A DNA stretch of 64,000 nucleotides from IDS-8 sp040902105 (GCA_040902105.1 JBBDXW010000074.1:124001-188000); one strand, 5' to 3'. Shown: positions 24,244 to 33,613, counted from the first letter of the stretch. A program made the numbers and translations. The notes: generated by a model not told the origin, from the letters alone.

Positions 24244-26439
24244 ATGAAAACAATCGACTTTCAAACCGGGGCGGACGGAATCGCCGTCGTGACGATCGAC
24301 GTCAAGGACCGGCCGATGAACGTGATGACGCCGGAACTCCTTGAAGACCTGGCCGCTGCCGTGGACAAATTGGCGACGGACGACGAGGTCAAGGGTGCCG
24401 TCATCACGTCGGCGAAAGAGTCCTTCATGGCGGGAGCGGATCTTCTTGACCTCGTCGATACGTTCGAACAACGAACGGATGCCAGGGAAGTGTATGAATG
24501 GTGTCGCGGTTTCCAGCAGACACTGCGCAAACTGGAAGCCTGCGGCAAGCCGGTTGCGGCTGCGATCAACGGGACGGCGCTGGGCGGCGGTCTCGAGATC
24601 TGCCTGGCCTGCCACTACAGGGTTGCGGGCGAACATCCGGGCGCGGTTCTGGGATTGCCCGAAGTACAGGTGGGCCTGATGCCGGGCGGAGGCGGTACGC
24701 AACGACTTACGCGGCTGATCGGCATCGAGCCGACGTTGCGGCTTATTACTGAAGGCCGGCACGTCAAGCCTGCCGAAGCGCTCGAGCTCGGATTCATTCA
24801 CGCGGTCGTATCGGCGGGCGTGGAAATTTCGGCAGCGCGCCACTGGGTGCTGGAAGCCGCCGATCGCGATCCGCCGTCGGGACAGCCGTGGGACGAGAAA
24901 GGATTCCGCATTCCAGGGGGCGCAGGCCTCATGAATCCTGCCGCCATCCAGACGCAGATGGTGGGCGCCGCGCTGTTGCAGAAAAAAACCAGCCACAACT
25001 ATCCAGCCCCGATCGCCATCATGTCGGCGGTGTACGAGGGCAGCGTCCTGCCGATCGACAAGGCGCTCGACATCGAGACCAAGTATTTCGTCTCGCTGCT
25101 GATGAGCCCGGTGTCGCGCAACATGATGCGCACGCTGTTCGTCAACAAGGGCGCGGCGGACAAGCTTGTCACGCGCCCGAAAGGGCCGAAGAAACGCAAG
25201 GTCCAGAAACTCGGGATCCTCGGCGCTGGAATGATGGGCGCCGGGATCGCGCACGTCTCCGCGCGTGCAGGCATACAGGTGGTGCTGCTCGATACCTCGG
25301 TGGACAAGGCGAATGCCGGGAAAGACCATTCCCGATCGCTGCTGCAGAGTCGTGTCGACAAGGGACAAATGACGGCGGGCGAGGCGGCCGGGGTCCTCGA
25401 ACTCATTTCGACGACCGATCGCTTCGAAGAACTTCAAGGTTGCGAACTGGTTGTCGAGGCTGTGTTCGAAGACCGTCAGGTGAAAGCGGATGTGACCGCG
25501 CAAGCGGAGGCCGAGTTACGCGGTGATGCGATCTTTGCTTCGAATACGTCGACGCTGCCGATTACCGGACTTGCCGAGGCATCACAACGTCCGGAACAGT
25601 TCATCGGCATCCATTTTTTCTCGCCAGTGGACAAAATGCCGCTGGTTGAGGTGATTGTCGGCGAAAAGACCGGCGATGTCGCAATTGCGCAGGCGCTGGA
25701 CTATGTGCAGCAACTGCGGAAAACGCCGATCGTGGTCAACGACAGCCGCGGCTTTTACACGAGCCGGGTGTTCAGCGTTTACAGCCGTGAAGGCATCACC
25801 ATGCTTGCCGAGGGCGTCAACCCCGCGCTGATCGAGAACGTTGCCCGACATGCCGGCATGCCGATTGGCCCTCTCGCGGTAACCGACGAGGTCTCGCTCG
25901 AACTGAGCTACCATATCCTGCAGCAGACGAAGGCCGACCTGGGCGAGGCCTACGTCGCGACGCCGTCTGACCGGGTATTGCGACTGTTCGTCGAAGAGCT
26001 GGGCCGCAAGGGAAAGCGTGCAGGCGCCGGATTCTACGATTATGGCGCGCCGGGGGAGCCCGGCAAGAAGCGGCTGTGGCCCGGGCTTGCGGAACATTTT
26101 CCTCGAGCTCCGGTGCAACCCGACAAGGACGAGGTACGCAAACGCTTGTTGTACGTGCAGGCAATCGAAACGGCGCGATGCCTGGACGAAAAAGTCGTGA
26201 CGGATCCCGCCGACGCGGATATCGGATCGGTGTTCGGCTGGGGATTCCCGTCTTTCACCGGGGGCACGGTGTCGTTCATCGAAACCGAAGGGCTGCGGAA
26301 GTTCGTCGCCGAGTCGGACAGGCTGGCCGAAAAGTACGGCACGCGGTTCGTGGTTGGCGACAGCCTGAGGGCGATGGCCGCGAGGGGTGAGACATTTTAT
26401 CTGTCGGCTGACACGTCAAGAAAAAGGAGCGCTGCCTGA
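24244..26439 (+). CDS. fadJ: bifunctional enoyl-CoA hydratase/3-hydroxyacyl-CoA dehydrogenase (FadJ/FadB-like)
   Basis: 731 residues in the usual order: crotonase domain first (MAGADLLDLVD and INGTALGGGLEICLA with the oxyanion glycines, LGLPEVQVGLMPGGGGT with the catalytic Glu), then the NAD-binding domain (LGILGAGMMGAGIAHV near residue 323) and the 3HCDH C-terminal domains (IGIHFFSPVDKMPLVEVI, seen as HFFSPVDKMPLVEV, with the catalytic His). It hydrates 2-enoyl-CoA and oxidises 3-hydroxyacyl-CoA. The thiolase partner is encoded immediately upstream. Confidence 0.94.
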   Translation: MKTIDFQTGADGIAVVTIDVKDRPMNVMTPELLEDLAAAVDKLATDDEVKGAVITSAKESFMAGADLLDLVDTFEQRTDAREVYEWCRGFQQTLRKLEACGKPVAAAINGTALGGGLEICLACHYRVAGEHPGAVLGLPEVQVGLMPGGGGTQRLTRLIGIEPTLRLITEGRHVKPAEALELGFIHAVVSAGVEISAARHWVLEAADRDPPSGQPWDEKGFRIPGGAGLMNPAAIQTQMVGAALLQKKTSHNYPAPIAIMSAVYEGSVLPIDKALDIETKYFVSLLMSPVSRNMMRTLFVNKGAADKLVTRPKGPKKRKVQKLGILGAGMMGAGIAHVSARAGIQVVLLDTSVDKANAGKDHSRSLLQSRVDKGQMTAGEAAGVLELISTTDRFEELQGCELVVEAVFEDRQVKADVTAQAEAELRGDAIFASNTSTLPITGLAEASQRPEQFIGIHFFSPVDKMPLVEVIVGEKTGDVAIAQALDYVQQLRKTPIVVNDSRGFYTSRVFSVYSREGITMLAEGVNPALIENVARHAGMPIGPLAVTDEVSLELSYHILQQTKADLGEAYVATPSDRVLRLFVEELGRKGKRAGAGFYDYGAPGEPGKKRLWPGLAEHFPRAPVQPDKDEVRKRLLYVQAIETARCLDEKVVTDPADADIGSVFGWGFPSFTGGTVSFIETEGLRKFVAESDRLAEKYGTRFVVGDSLRAMAARGETFYLSADTSRKRSAA

Positions 26440-26448
26440 GCAGACAGT

Positions 26449-27231
26449 ATGAGTGAGTTCGAGACAGTCAGGTACGCACAGGACGGTAACGTTTCGATCA
26501 TCACGATTCACCGCCCCGATGCGATGAACTCGTTCAACACGGAACTGCGCCGCGATCTGCTTGCCGCGTTTCAGCAGGCCCGGGACGATCCGTCCGTCCG
26601 TGTCGTCGTGCTCACCGGCGAAGGGCGTTCGTTCAGCGCAGGCGCCGACCTGAAGGGCAGCCTTTCGGCGGACCGCTCCGTTGAAGAACAACTGCAGCTG
26701 GAATACCGGCCGGTGTTCGAGTGCATTGCGGCCATGGACCAGCCGGTTATCGCCGCGGTGGGCGGGTCGGCCGCAGGGATCGGCATGTCGTACGCGCTGG
26801 CCTGCGATCTGCTGGTGATGGCCGAGAATGCCTTTCTTCTGTCGCCGTTCACCACGATTTCGCTGGTACCGGACGGCGGACTCAACTGGTTGCTGGTACA
26901 TCAACTCGGCTACCGCCGCGCATTTCAGCTCAGTATCGAATGCGAGCGGATCGGTGCTGCGAGGTGTGTAGAACTCGGCCTCGCGAACAGGACCGCTCCC
27001 GCGGATACCCTGCTTGACGAGACCCTTGCCTGGGCTCATGCGCTCGCGGAGCGCGCGCCGCTGTCGCTTGCGGCCACGAAAAGAGCGATGCGGCACGCGG
27101 CGGGGCACGATTGGGCAAGCACATTCGACGTCGAAGCACCGCTACAGCGCAGGCTCCGGGAGAGCGAGGACTGCGCGGAAGGCGTCGCAGCATTCTTCGA
27201 AAAGCGCAAGCCGCAGTTCAAGGGCCGCTGA
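26449..27231 (+). CDS. enoyl-CoA hydratase family protein
   Basis: 260 residues, crotonase fold. Motifs: IHRPDAMNSFN near residue 22, GEGRSFSAGADLKG as first oxyanion loop, and AAVGGSAAGIGMSYALACDLL as the second (seen as GGSAAGIGMSYALA). The second acid position reads LVPDGG, as in PaaG/isomerase-like members, so hydratase versus isomerase activity is open. It starts nine bases after the FadJ-like gene. Confidence 0.9.
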   Translation: MSEFETVRYAQDGNVSIITIHRPDAMNSFNTELRRDLLAAFQQARDDPSVRVVVLTGEGRSFSAGADLKGSLSADRSVEEQLQLEYRPVFECIAAMDQPVIAAVGGSAAGIGMSYALACDLLVMAENAFLLSPFTTISLVPDGGLNWLLVHQLGYRRAFQLSIECERIGAARCVELGLANRTAPADTLLDETLAWAHALAERAPLSLAATKRAMRHAAGHDWASTFDVEAPLQRRLRESEDCAEGVAAFFEKRKPQFKGR

Positions 27232-27270
27232 GGCCCCGACGAAGGATTCAGGGAATTCAGGGCAGAACCT

Positions 27271-28464
27271 ATGGGCCGACACATATTCGAGGAAGAACAC
27301 GAGATATTTCGTGATTCGGTCCGTGCATTCATGAAGAAGGAAATTCAGCCGAATTCCGATCGCTGGCACGAACAGGGAATCGTCGACCGTGAAGCGTTTC
27401 TCAAAGCGGGCGAGCAGGGATTGCTGCTGATGTGGGCGGATGAGAAATACGGTGGCGCCGGCGTTGCCGATTTTCGTTACGAGCAGGTGTTGATCGAGGA
27501 AAATGCCCGCTACGGCGATGCGGGCTTCTTCATGACGCTGCACAATCGTCTCGTCGGTCCCTACATCGGAGAACTCGGCAACGAGGAACAGAAAACGCGC
27601 TGGCTGCCGAAGTGCATAAGCGGCGAGTACATTCTGGCTGTGGCGATTACCGAACCCGGCGCCGGCAGCGACGTTGCCGGCATCCGCACGCGTGCGGAGG
27701 GCAAAGGCGAGTACTTTCTGTTGAACGGCTCCAAGACCTACACCTCGAATGGTATCAACGCCGACCTCGTTATCGTCGTTGCAAGGACGGATCCGGACAG
27801 CCGCCACGGGCTCAGCCTGTTCGTCGTCGAGCGCGGCATGGACGGCTTTGAGCGGGGCCGCAACCTCAGGAAGATGGGGTTGAAGAGCCAGGATACGGCG
27901 GAGTTGTTCTTCAACAACGTGCACGTACCGAAGTCAAATCTGCTCGGTGAACTCAATCGCGGTTTCTATCAACTGATGCACTTTCTCGCGGAAGAGCGAT
28001 TGCTGGGCGCCGTCGGCTACCTCGCTGCTGCGGATGCGGCTTTCGACATCACGATGGAGTATATCCGGGAACGAAAAGCATTCGGCCAGGCGATTGCCGA
28101 GTTTCAGAATACGCGCTTCAAAATGGCGGATATGCGCACGGAAATCGACGTGGCCCAGGCCTTTCTCGATCAATGCGTCGTGGAACACAATCGCGGTGAG
28201 CTGACCGCAGACAACGCCGCCAAAGCGAAGCTGTTCACGAGCGAGCTGGAGGGCCGTGTCATGGACAACTGCGTGCAGTTGCATGGCGGCGCGGGGTACA
28301 TGGATGAATATCCGATCAGCCGCATGTACCTGAATGCAAGGGTGTCGAGAATCTACGCCGGCAGCTCGGAGGTGATGCGCGAGATCATCGCACGCTCGAT
28401 CGGGCTCGACCCGCGCAAGAAAGAAAAGCAGCCGCCGTCGACGTCGTCGCGGAGCGCGGCGTAA
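27271..28464 (+). CDS. acyl-CoA dehydrogenase
   Basis: 397 residues with the three-domain acyl-CoA dehydrogenase pattern: helical N-terminal part, the FAD-binding beta domain (AVAITEPGAGSDVAGI near residue 130) and the C-terminal helical domain (ERKAFGQAIAEFQ, LHGGAGYMDEYPISRMYLNARV). The usual YEG Glu near the C terminus is YAGSSE here, so the catalytic base is probably the Glu in AEERLLGA, as in long-chain and isovaleryl-CoA dehydrogenases. It supplies the enoyl-CoA for the hydratases encoded upstream; chain length cannot be read. Confidence 0.92.
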   Translation: MGRHIFEEEHEIFRDSVRAFMKKEIQPNSDRWHEQGIVDREAFLKAGEQGLLLMWADEKYGGAGVADFRYEQVLIEENARYGDAGFFMTLHNRLVGPYIGELGNEEQKTRWLPKCISGEYILAVAITEPGAGSDVAGIRTRAEGKGEYFLLNGSKTYTSNGINADLVIVVARTDPDSRHGLSLFVVERGMDGFERGRNLRKMGLKSQDTAELFFNNVHVPKSNLLGELNRGFYQLMHFLAEERLLGAVGYLAAADAAFDITMEYIRERKAFGQAIAEFQNTRFKMADMRTEIDVAQAFLDQCVVEHNRGELTADNAAKAKLFTSELEGRVMDNCVQLHGGAGYMDEYPISRMYLNARVSRIYAGSSEVMREIIARSIGLDPRKKEKQPPSTSSRSAA

Positions 28465-28479
28465 TCCAGCCGTCAGCGA

Positions 28480-28558
28480 GTCGCCCGCAATGGCGGGCTC
28501 CTACGGGTTACTCTCAGCGGTCAATCGGGCCCTGTAGGAGCCCGCCATTGCGGGCGAC
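28480..28558. repeat. REPIN, copy 2 (arms in the reverse order)
   Basis: GCCCGCAATGGCGGGCTCCT (28484-28503) followed by AGGAGCCCGCCATTGCGGGC (28536-28555), an inverted pair with a spacer of about 30 bases. Relative to the copies at 17748 and 51175 the two arms are swapped. It lies between the acyl-CoA dehydrogenase and beta-hydroxyacid dehydrogenase genes. Confidence 0.88.
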
Positions 28559-28629
28559 CGATCCAGGCGGTGGTGCCGATCAATTATCCAAGCTAACCTC
28601 ATTGCTTTTCACATCGGGGATTGCATCAA

Positions 28630-29496
28630 ATGCGCGTTGCTTTCGTCGGACTCGGCGTCATGGGCTCTCCCATGGCGGGACACCTGGCAAAATCGGGATA
28701 CGACGTCACCGTGTTCAACCGCACTGCCGCGAAAGCGGACGCGTGGTGCGAACAATATGGCGGCAGGAAAGCCGATTCGCCGGCACGGGCAGCGGAGGGC
28801 GTCGAGATCGTCTTCTGCTGCGTCGGTAATGACGATGACGTTCGTGCCGTTATCCTTGGACCGAAAGGTGTGCTGATCGGCAGTGCGCCGGGCTCGGTCA
28901 TCGTCGATCACACCACCGCGTCGGCGGTCGTTGCCCGCGAGGTCTGTGACGCTGCCGCGGAAAAGAATGTCGGTTTTCTCGATGCGCCTTTGTCGGGCGG
29001 CCAGGCCGGCGCCGAGAAGGGCCAGCTTACCGTCATGACGGGCGGCAGCCAGGCCGTGTTCGAACGGGTGTCGCCCGTGATGCGGAGCTACGCGAAAGCG
29101 TGCACGCTGATCGGGCCGGTCGGCAGCGGACAGTTGGCGAAAATGGTCAACCAGATCTGTATCGCGGGCGTCGTGCAGGGCCTTTCCGAGGCACTGCATT
29201 TCGCAAAGCGTGCCGGGCTCGACGTCGAAGCCGTCGTCGGCGCAATCTCAAAAGGCGCGGCCCAGTCCTGGCAAATGGAAAACCGCTGGCGGACGATGGC
29301 CGACCATCAGTTCGAGTTCGGATTCGCCGTCGAATGGATGCGCAAGGACCTGAAGATCGCGCTGGACGAGGCGACGAGGAACGGCGCAAGGCTCGACATG
29401 ACCGCGCTGATCGATCGTTACTACGCCGAAGTCGAACAGATGGGCGGCGCGCGCTGGGATACGTCGAGCCTGATCAGGCGCCTGGAACGCGGATAG
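28630..29496 (+). CDS. beta-hydroxyacid dehydrogenase (3-hydroxyisobutyrate dehydrogenase family)
   Basis: 288 residues from ATG 28630 (TTG 28621 possible). The NAD(P)-binding start FVGLGVMGSPMAGHL, the substrate motif LDAPLSGGQAGAEKGQLTVM, seen as APLSGGQAGAEKG, and the catalytic Lys in GSGQLAKMVNQ are all present. Members oxidise 3-hydroxyisobutyrate to methylmalonate semialdehyde or reduce tartronate semialdehyde. The branched acyl-CoA context supports the former, but a REPIN separates it from that operon. Confidence 0.87.
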   Translation: MRVAFVGLGVMGSPMAGHLAKSGYDVTVFNRTAAKADAWCEQYGGRKADSPARAAEGVEIVFCCVGNDDDVRAVILGPKGVLIGSAPGSVIVDHTTASAVVAREVCDAAAEKNVGFLDAPLSGGQAGAEKGQLTVMTGGSQAVFERVSPVMRSYAKACTLIGPVGSGQLAKMVNQICIAGVVQGLSEALHFAKRAGLDVEAVVGAISKGAAQSWQMENRWRTMADHQFEFGFAVEWMRKDLKIALDEATRNGARLDMTALIDRYYAEVEQMGGARWDTSSLIRRLERG

Positions 29497-29562
29497 CAAT
29501 CGCCGTACTCGCGCCGGCTGATTCGCTTTTCTCCATCGCAGCGACATTCTGATATAGTAGAG

Positions 29563-29707
29563 CGCATCACAGGGGTGGCCTGCTCCGCGCGGCACAGATG
29601 ATGCAAAACGGAGCGTTTTCGGCCTGAGATCCGGGATATTGCAAGGTTGCGATATCGCAAACCGGGAACCCTTAGAACCTGACCCGGGTAATGCCGGCGT
29701 AGGAAGA
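29563..29707 (+). promoter_or_regulatory. TPP riboswitch (thi element)
   Basis: The conserved thi-box parts are in order: ACAGGGGTGGCC at the 5' stem, CTGAGA at 29624-29629, then CCCTTAGAACCTGACCCGGG and TAATGCCGGCGTAGGAA before the receptor ATG at 29718. The variable arm between (gttgcgatatcgcaa) forms a hairpin. Thiamine diphosphate binding normally switches off expression. The distance to the start codon (about 10 bases, overlapping the ribosome binding site region AGGAAGAGG) suggests control of translation initiation. Confidence 0.97.
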
Positions 29708-29717
29708 GGATTCTCCG

Positions 29718-31835
29718 ATGTTCCACACCATGCCAGTGCGGCGAAGCGGTTTCACTTACCTCGCCGTACTTTCGCTGTTCACTGTTCCTGCGAACGCATA
29801 CGCCGACGAAACACTCGAAGAAATCATTGTTACGGCCGATTTCCGTGAACGCGCGGCGGATGAAATGCCGTCCAGCATCACGGTTCTCGAAAGCGAGAAT
29901 GTCGACCAGCTCGCCGTGCAGCATTTCGAGGAACTGGTGTTCGTCGTGCCAAACCTGAACTGGTCCGGTGACGGGCATCGAGCCCGCTATTTCCAGATAC
30001 GCGGTGTAGGCGAACTGGAACAGTACGAGGGCGCGCCGAATCCGTCCGTCGGATTTCTTATCGACGACATCGATTTCAGCGGCATCGGCACCATCGCGAC
30101 CTTGTTCGACGTCGAGCAGATCGATATTCTGCGCGGCCCACAGGGAAGCCGGTACGGCGCACACGCGCTCGCCGGTCTCATTTACGTACAAAGCACGGAA
30201 CCTGCGGACGAATGGTCCGGCCGTGCCCGACTCGGAGGCGGGCAGGACAACGCATTGTCCGGCGGCATTGCCTTCGGTGGCCCGCTGACGGCAGACGGTG
30301 CGCTCAAGTTCCGCCTGAGCGGCCACCACCACGAAAGCGACGGCTTTCGCGACAATACCTATCTCGATCGCAGCGATACGAACGGGCGCAATGAATCCAG
30401 CGCGCGCGCCAAGTTTGTCTGGGACACGGAGAACGACTGGCAACTGAAGCTGACGGCCATGTTCAGCGATATCGACGATGGTTACGATGCCTTTGCGATC
30501 GACAACACGCTGACCATGTTGTCCGATACGCCCGGCCGCGATGCACAGCAAAGCATCGGCTCCGCATTCAAGGCCGTCTGGTCAGGGTCGGACCGTTATG
30601 AGTTGACCTCGATAACGTCGGCGGCCGATTCCGATATCGATTTCAGCTTCGATGCGGACTGGGGCAATCCGGATGCGTGGGCGCCGTTTACCTACGATTT
30701 TATTTCGGTAAACGATCGCACGCGCCGCACGCTCAGCCAGGAGTTCCGCCTCGCATCGGCGAGCGGCGGCCGCCTGTTCGGCGACCGGGCTGACTGGCTT
30801 GTCGGCGTGTATTTGCTGACGCTGGACGACGAACTGGCGACGTTGAACCAGGGCGAATACTTCGATCCGATCTCCGGATTCGCCGACAGCCTCGATGACC
30901 GGTTTTCGAGCCGCTTCGAGGCATCGACTGCGGCGCTGTTTGGTCAGCTCGATTTCGATGTCGGCCAGGCGGGGGAACTGGGCCTGGGCCTCAGGGTGGA
31001 GAACCGTATCACCGACTACGCGGATTCGGCGGGTCTGCGCCTGGACCCGGACGAAACGATGGTCGGCGGGGAGCTCAGTTATCGCCATCTCTTCACCGAC
31101 GGTGTCGCAACCTACCTGACGCTGTCGAGGGGCTACAAGGCGGGCGGGTTCAACCTGGGTGCAGTTCCCGGCGGCAGGCGCGAATTCGAGCAGGAATCCA
31201 TGTGGAATATCGAAGCCGGCGTCAAGGCCCACTGGCTGAACGATACGCTCCTGTTCAACGGCGCCGTTTTCTACAGCAGGAGAAACGACCAGCAGGTGAG
31301 GACGTCGGTACAACTCACGCCGAACGATCCCGCGTCCTTTGTATTCTTCACGGACAATGCCGCAAAAGGGCGCATTGCCGGGGTCGAAGCCGAACTGCGC
31401 TGGCTGCCCCTCGATGTCTGGGAGTTCTACGCGAACGTCGGGCTTCTGGATGCCGAGTTCGAGGATTTCATCGATCCCACGGGCAGCCTCAGCAGCCGCG
31501 ATCAGGCGCACGCGCCGAATTACACCCTGGCCATCGGAGGAATGTATCGGCACGGTGACGGCTCGTTCGCGCGGCTCGATTTCTCGGCACGCGACGAATT
31601 CTTCTTCGACGTCAGCCACAACCAGAGGTCGGAGCGCTACGGACTGGCGAACGCCCGTGTGGGCTTCGAAGCCGAACGCTGGACGGCGCAATTGTGGATG
31701 CGCAATCTGTTCGATGAAGATTACGCCGTCCGAGGATTCTTTTTTGAGAATGAACCGCCGGATTTCCCGACCCGGCTCTATGTGCGCCGGGGCGACCCGC
31801 GTCAGTTTGGCGTTACCGTCGATATGAGGTTTTGA
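29718..31835 (+). CDS. TonB-dependent outer-membrane receptor, probably for thiamine
   Basis: 705 residues: signal peptide (ends near ANAYAD), TonB box-like EEIIVTADFRERAADE, plug domain (VVPNLNWSGDG, IRGVGELEQYEG, VEQIDILRGPQGSRYG) and a beta-barrel ending in aromatic FGVTVDMRF. It directly follows the TPP riboswitch and begins an operon with a thiamine-binding protein, PnuT and a kinase, so thiamine or a phosphate ester is the likely ligand. TPP-regulated receptors of this kind (OMR1) are established in comparative genomics; the ligand here is inferred. Confidence 0.9.
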   Translation: MFHTMPVRRSGFTYLAVLSLFTVPANAYADETLEEIIVTADFRERAADEMPSSITVLESENVDQLAVQHFEELVFVVPNLNWSGDGHRARYFQIRGVGELEQYEGAPNPSVGFLIDDIDFSGIGTIATLFDVEQIDILRGPQGSRYGAHALAGLIYVQSTEPADEWSGRARLGGGQDNALSGGIAFGGPLTADGALKFRLSGHHHESDGFRDNTYLDRSDTNGRNESSARAKFVWDTENDWQLKLTAMFSDIDDGYDAFAIDNTLTMLSDTPGRDAQQSIGSAFKAVWSGSDRYELTSITSAADSDIDFSFDADWGNPDAWAPFTYDFISVNDRTRRTLSQEFRLASASGGRLFGDRADWLVGVYLLTLDDELATLNQGEYFDPISGFADSLDDRFSSRFEASTAALFGQLDFDVGQAGELGLGLRVENRITDYADSAGLRLDPDETMVGGELSYRHLFTDGVATYLTLSRGYKAGGFNLGAVPGGRREFEQESMWNIEAGVKAHWLNDTLLFNGAVFYSRRNDQQVRTSVQLTPNDPASFVFFTDNAAKGRIAGVEAELRWLPLDVWEFYANVGLLDAEFEDFIDPTGSLSSRDQAHAPNYTLAIGGMYRHGDGSFARLDFSARDEFFFDVSHNQRSERYGLANARVGFEAERWTAQLWMRNLFDEDYAVRGFFFENEPPDFPTRLYVRRGDPRQFGVTVDMRF

Positions 31836-31837
31836 TC

Positions 31838-32086
31838 ATGCGTGTTGCCGTAGATATCAGTCTTTACCCGCTGGCCGACGAGTTCCTGGCGCCCATTCAG
31901 GATGTCATCGCACGGCTCAACACCCATGAGTCGCTGGAGGTCCTGACCAATCCGATGAGCACGCAGATACGCGGCGATTACGACGAGGTAATGGCCGCGC
32001 TGCAGCGCGAAATGAAGACGACGTTCGAGGCGGTCCCGAAAGCCGTCTTCGCCATACGGATTCTCAACAACCCGATGGCGGAATAG
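31838..32086 (+). CDS. thiamine-binding (YkoF/MTH1187-like) protein
   Basis: 82 residues from ATG 31838, two bases after the receptor stop. The fold pattern DISLYPLADEF...PIQDVIARL and LEVLTNPMSTQIRGDYDEVM matches the thiamine-binding YkoF-like domain family (small ferredoxin-like subunits). Such proteins bind hydroxymethylpyrimidine or thiamine in the cytoplasm or help transport. Its place in a TPP-riboswitch operon supports the assignment. Biochemical role in this family is only partly known. Confidence 0.85.
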   Translation: MRVAVDISLYPLADEFLAPIQDVIARLNTHESLEVLTNPMSTQIRGDYDEVMAALQREMKTTFEAVPKAVFAIRILNNPMAE

Positions 32087-32106
32087 TACTCACAGACCGC
32101 CGACTC

Positions 32107-32724
32107 GTGGACGGGATTCCGGGCATCGTTGCCGCGCAATTCGAGGCACTCTCGCCTGCAGAGCTGATCGCCGTCGTTGCGGCGGTTGCATACCTGTTGC
32201 TGGCCATCCGGCAGAGCATCCTGTGCTGGTTTTTTGCGCTGGTCAGCACCGCCATTTACGTCGTCCTGTTCATCGGGGCGAAGCTCTACATGGAGTCTGT
32301 GCTGAATGGCTTTTACTTCATCATGGCACTGTACGGCTGGTACTTCTGGCATAGCGGCGGCGACGCGCAGTCGACCTTGCCGGTAACCCGGTGGCGGTTG
32401 CCGATCCACGCGTCAGCGATTGTTTCGATCGTTGGAATCTCACTGCTGTGCGGCGCGGTGCTGGATCGCTACACCGATGCCGCATTTCCATACATCGACT
32501 CACTGACGACCTTTGCCGCGATCTGGGCGACGTTTCTCGTCGCACGCAAGGTGCTGGAGAACTGGTGGTACTGGCTGGTGATCGATACGGTGTCGATTTT
32601 TCTTTACTGGTCGAGAGACCTGCAGCTGACGTCGCTGCTGTTCGTCGCCTACGTCGCCATGATCCCGTTCGGCCTGATCGCGTGGACACGCACTTTCGAC
32701 CAACAGCGCGCGGCAAGCGCGTGA
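32107..32724 (+). CDS. pnuT: PnuC-family transporter, probable thiamine transporter PnuT
   Basis: 205 residues from GTG 32107, with seven to eight hydrophobic segments and the PnuC motif FYFIMALYGWYFWHSGG, seen as LYGWYFWHSGG. PnuC proteins carry nicotinamide riboside by facilitated diffusion; the subgroup in TPP-regulated operons (PnuT) carries thiamine, trapped inside by phosphorylation. The operon context and the kinase gene overlapping its stop (GTGA, 32721-32724) point to that role. Confidence 0.88.
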   Translation: MDGIPGIVAAQFEALSPAELIAVVAAVAYLLLAIRQSILCWFFALVSTAIYVVLFIGAKLYMESVLNGFYFIMALYGWYFWHSGGDAQSTLPVTRWRLPIHASAIVSIVGISLLCGAVLDRYTDAAFPYIDSLTTFAAIWATFLVARKVLENWWYWLVIDTVSIFLYWSRDLQLTSLLFVAYVAMIPFGLIAWTRTFDQQRAASA

Positions 32725-33551
32725 CCAGTCCGATTTCGCCGGAAGATGCCTTGTCGCGAATCCCGGACTGGGACGGCGGGTCGGATTTTCGCGAGATTCA
32801 CGGCGGTCTTACCAACCGGAGCTTCATCGTTCGCTCATGCAAAGGCAATTTCATACTGAGGCTCGACGCCGAGCACACGAAAACGTTCGGCCTCGACCGA
32901 AGTACTGAACTGAAGGTCCTGCAGGAGGCTGCGAAAGTGGGCATTGCTCCCGAAGTTCGTTTCGCCGACCCGGGCGCAGGAATTCTCGTCTATAAATTCC
33001 TGCCCGGTCCCGTCTGGGACCGCTCGTCACTGGCCGATCGGCGCAACCTGGAGCGGCTTGCGGCATTGCTTCGCGCGGTGCATTCGCTGCCAGCGTCAGG
33101 CGCTGTGCTCGATGCCGCCGCCGCGGCCAGGCGCTACGCGGCCACGGCGTCACGGAATCCGGATCTTCGTGCCTTTGCGGCTCGCTGCGTGGAGATCGTC
33201 ACGGCACTGCCCGAGCCACGGACTGTTACCTGCTGTCACAACGACGTGGTCGCCGCGAACATCCTGGGCGCCTCACAACTAAAGCTGCTCGACTGGGAAT
33301 ATGCCTGCGACAACGATCCGTTCTTCGATCTGGCATCGGTCATCGCCTATCACGACCTTGGCGACAAGCATGCGGACAGACTGCTCCGCTCGTATACGGG
33401 AGGCGCCGATCGGCATTCGGCGGACCGGCTGGAGCTCCAGCGAAGGCTCTTCGACGCCATTCATTGGCTGTGGCTCGCAGCCCGCTCGGTTGTCACGCAC
33501 GATTCTGAGCATTGCGCGCGGCTTGGGCAGCTTCGACGGCGTATACGATAG
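32721..33551 (+). CDS. phosphotransferase, probable thiamine kinase
   Basis: 276 residues from GTG 32721, overlapping the pnuT stop by four bases, a sign of coupling. The kinase pattern of the choline/thiamine kinase group is present: FREIHGGLTNRSFIV in the N lobe, the catalytic TVTCCHNDVVAANIL (HND...N) and LLDWEYACDNDPFFDLA (metal-binding Asp). Together with PnuT it would trap imported thiamine as thiamine phosphate, ThiK-like. Choline kinase is the alternative by family; the riboswitch context decides for thiamine. Confidence 0.85.
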   Translation: MTSPISPEDALSRIPDWDGGSDFREIHGGLTNRSFIVRSCKGNFILRLDAEHTKTFGLDRSTELKVLQEAAKVGIAPEVRFADPGAGILVYKFLPGPVWDRSSLADRRNLERLAALLRAVHSLPASGAVLDAAAAARRYAATASRNPDLRAFAARCVEIVTALPEPRTVTCCHNDVVAANILGASQLKLLDWEYACDNDPFFDLASVIAYHDLGDKHADRLLRSYTGGADRHSADRLELQRRLFDAIHWLWLAARSVVTHDSEHCARLGQLRRRIR

Positions 33552-33613
33552 AGCGGTTGGAATAATAGCCGCAGTAGCGCGTACCCGCAGTGGCACGCAG
33601 ACAATGAGAGGGG

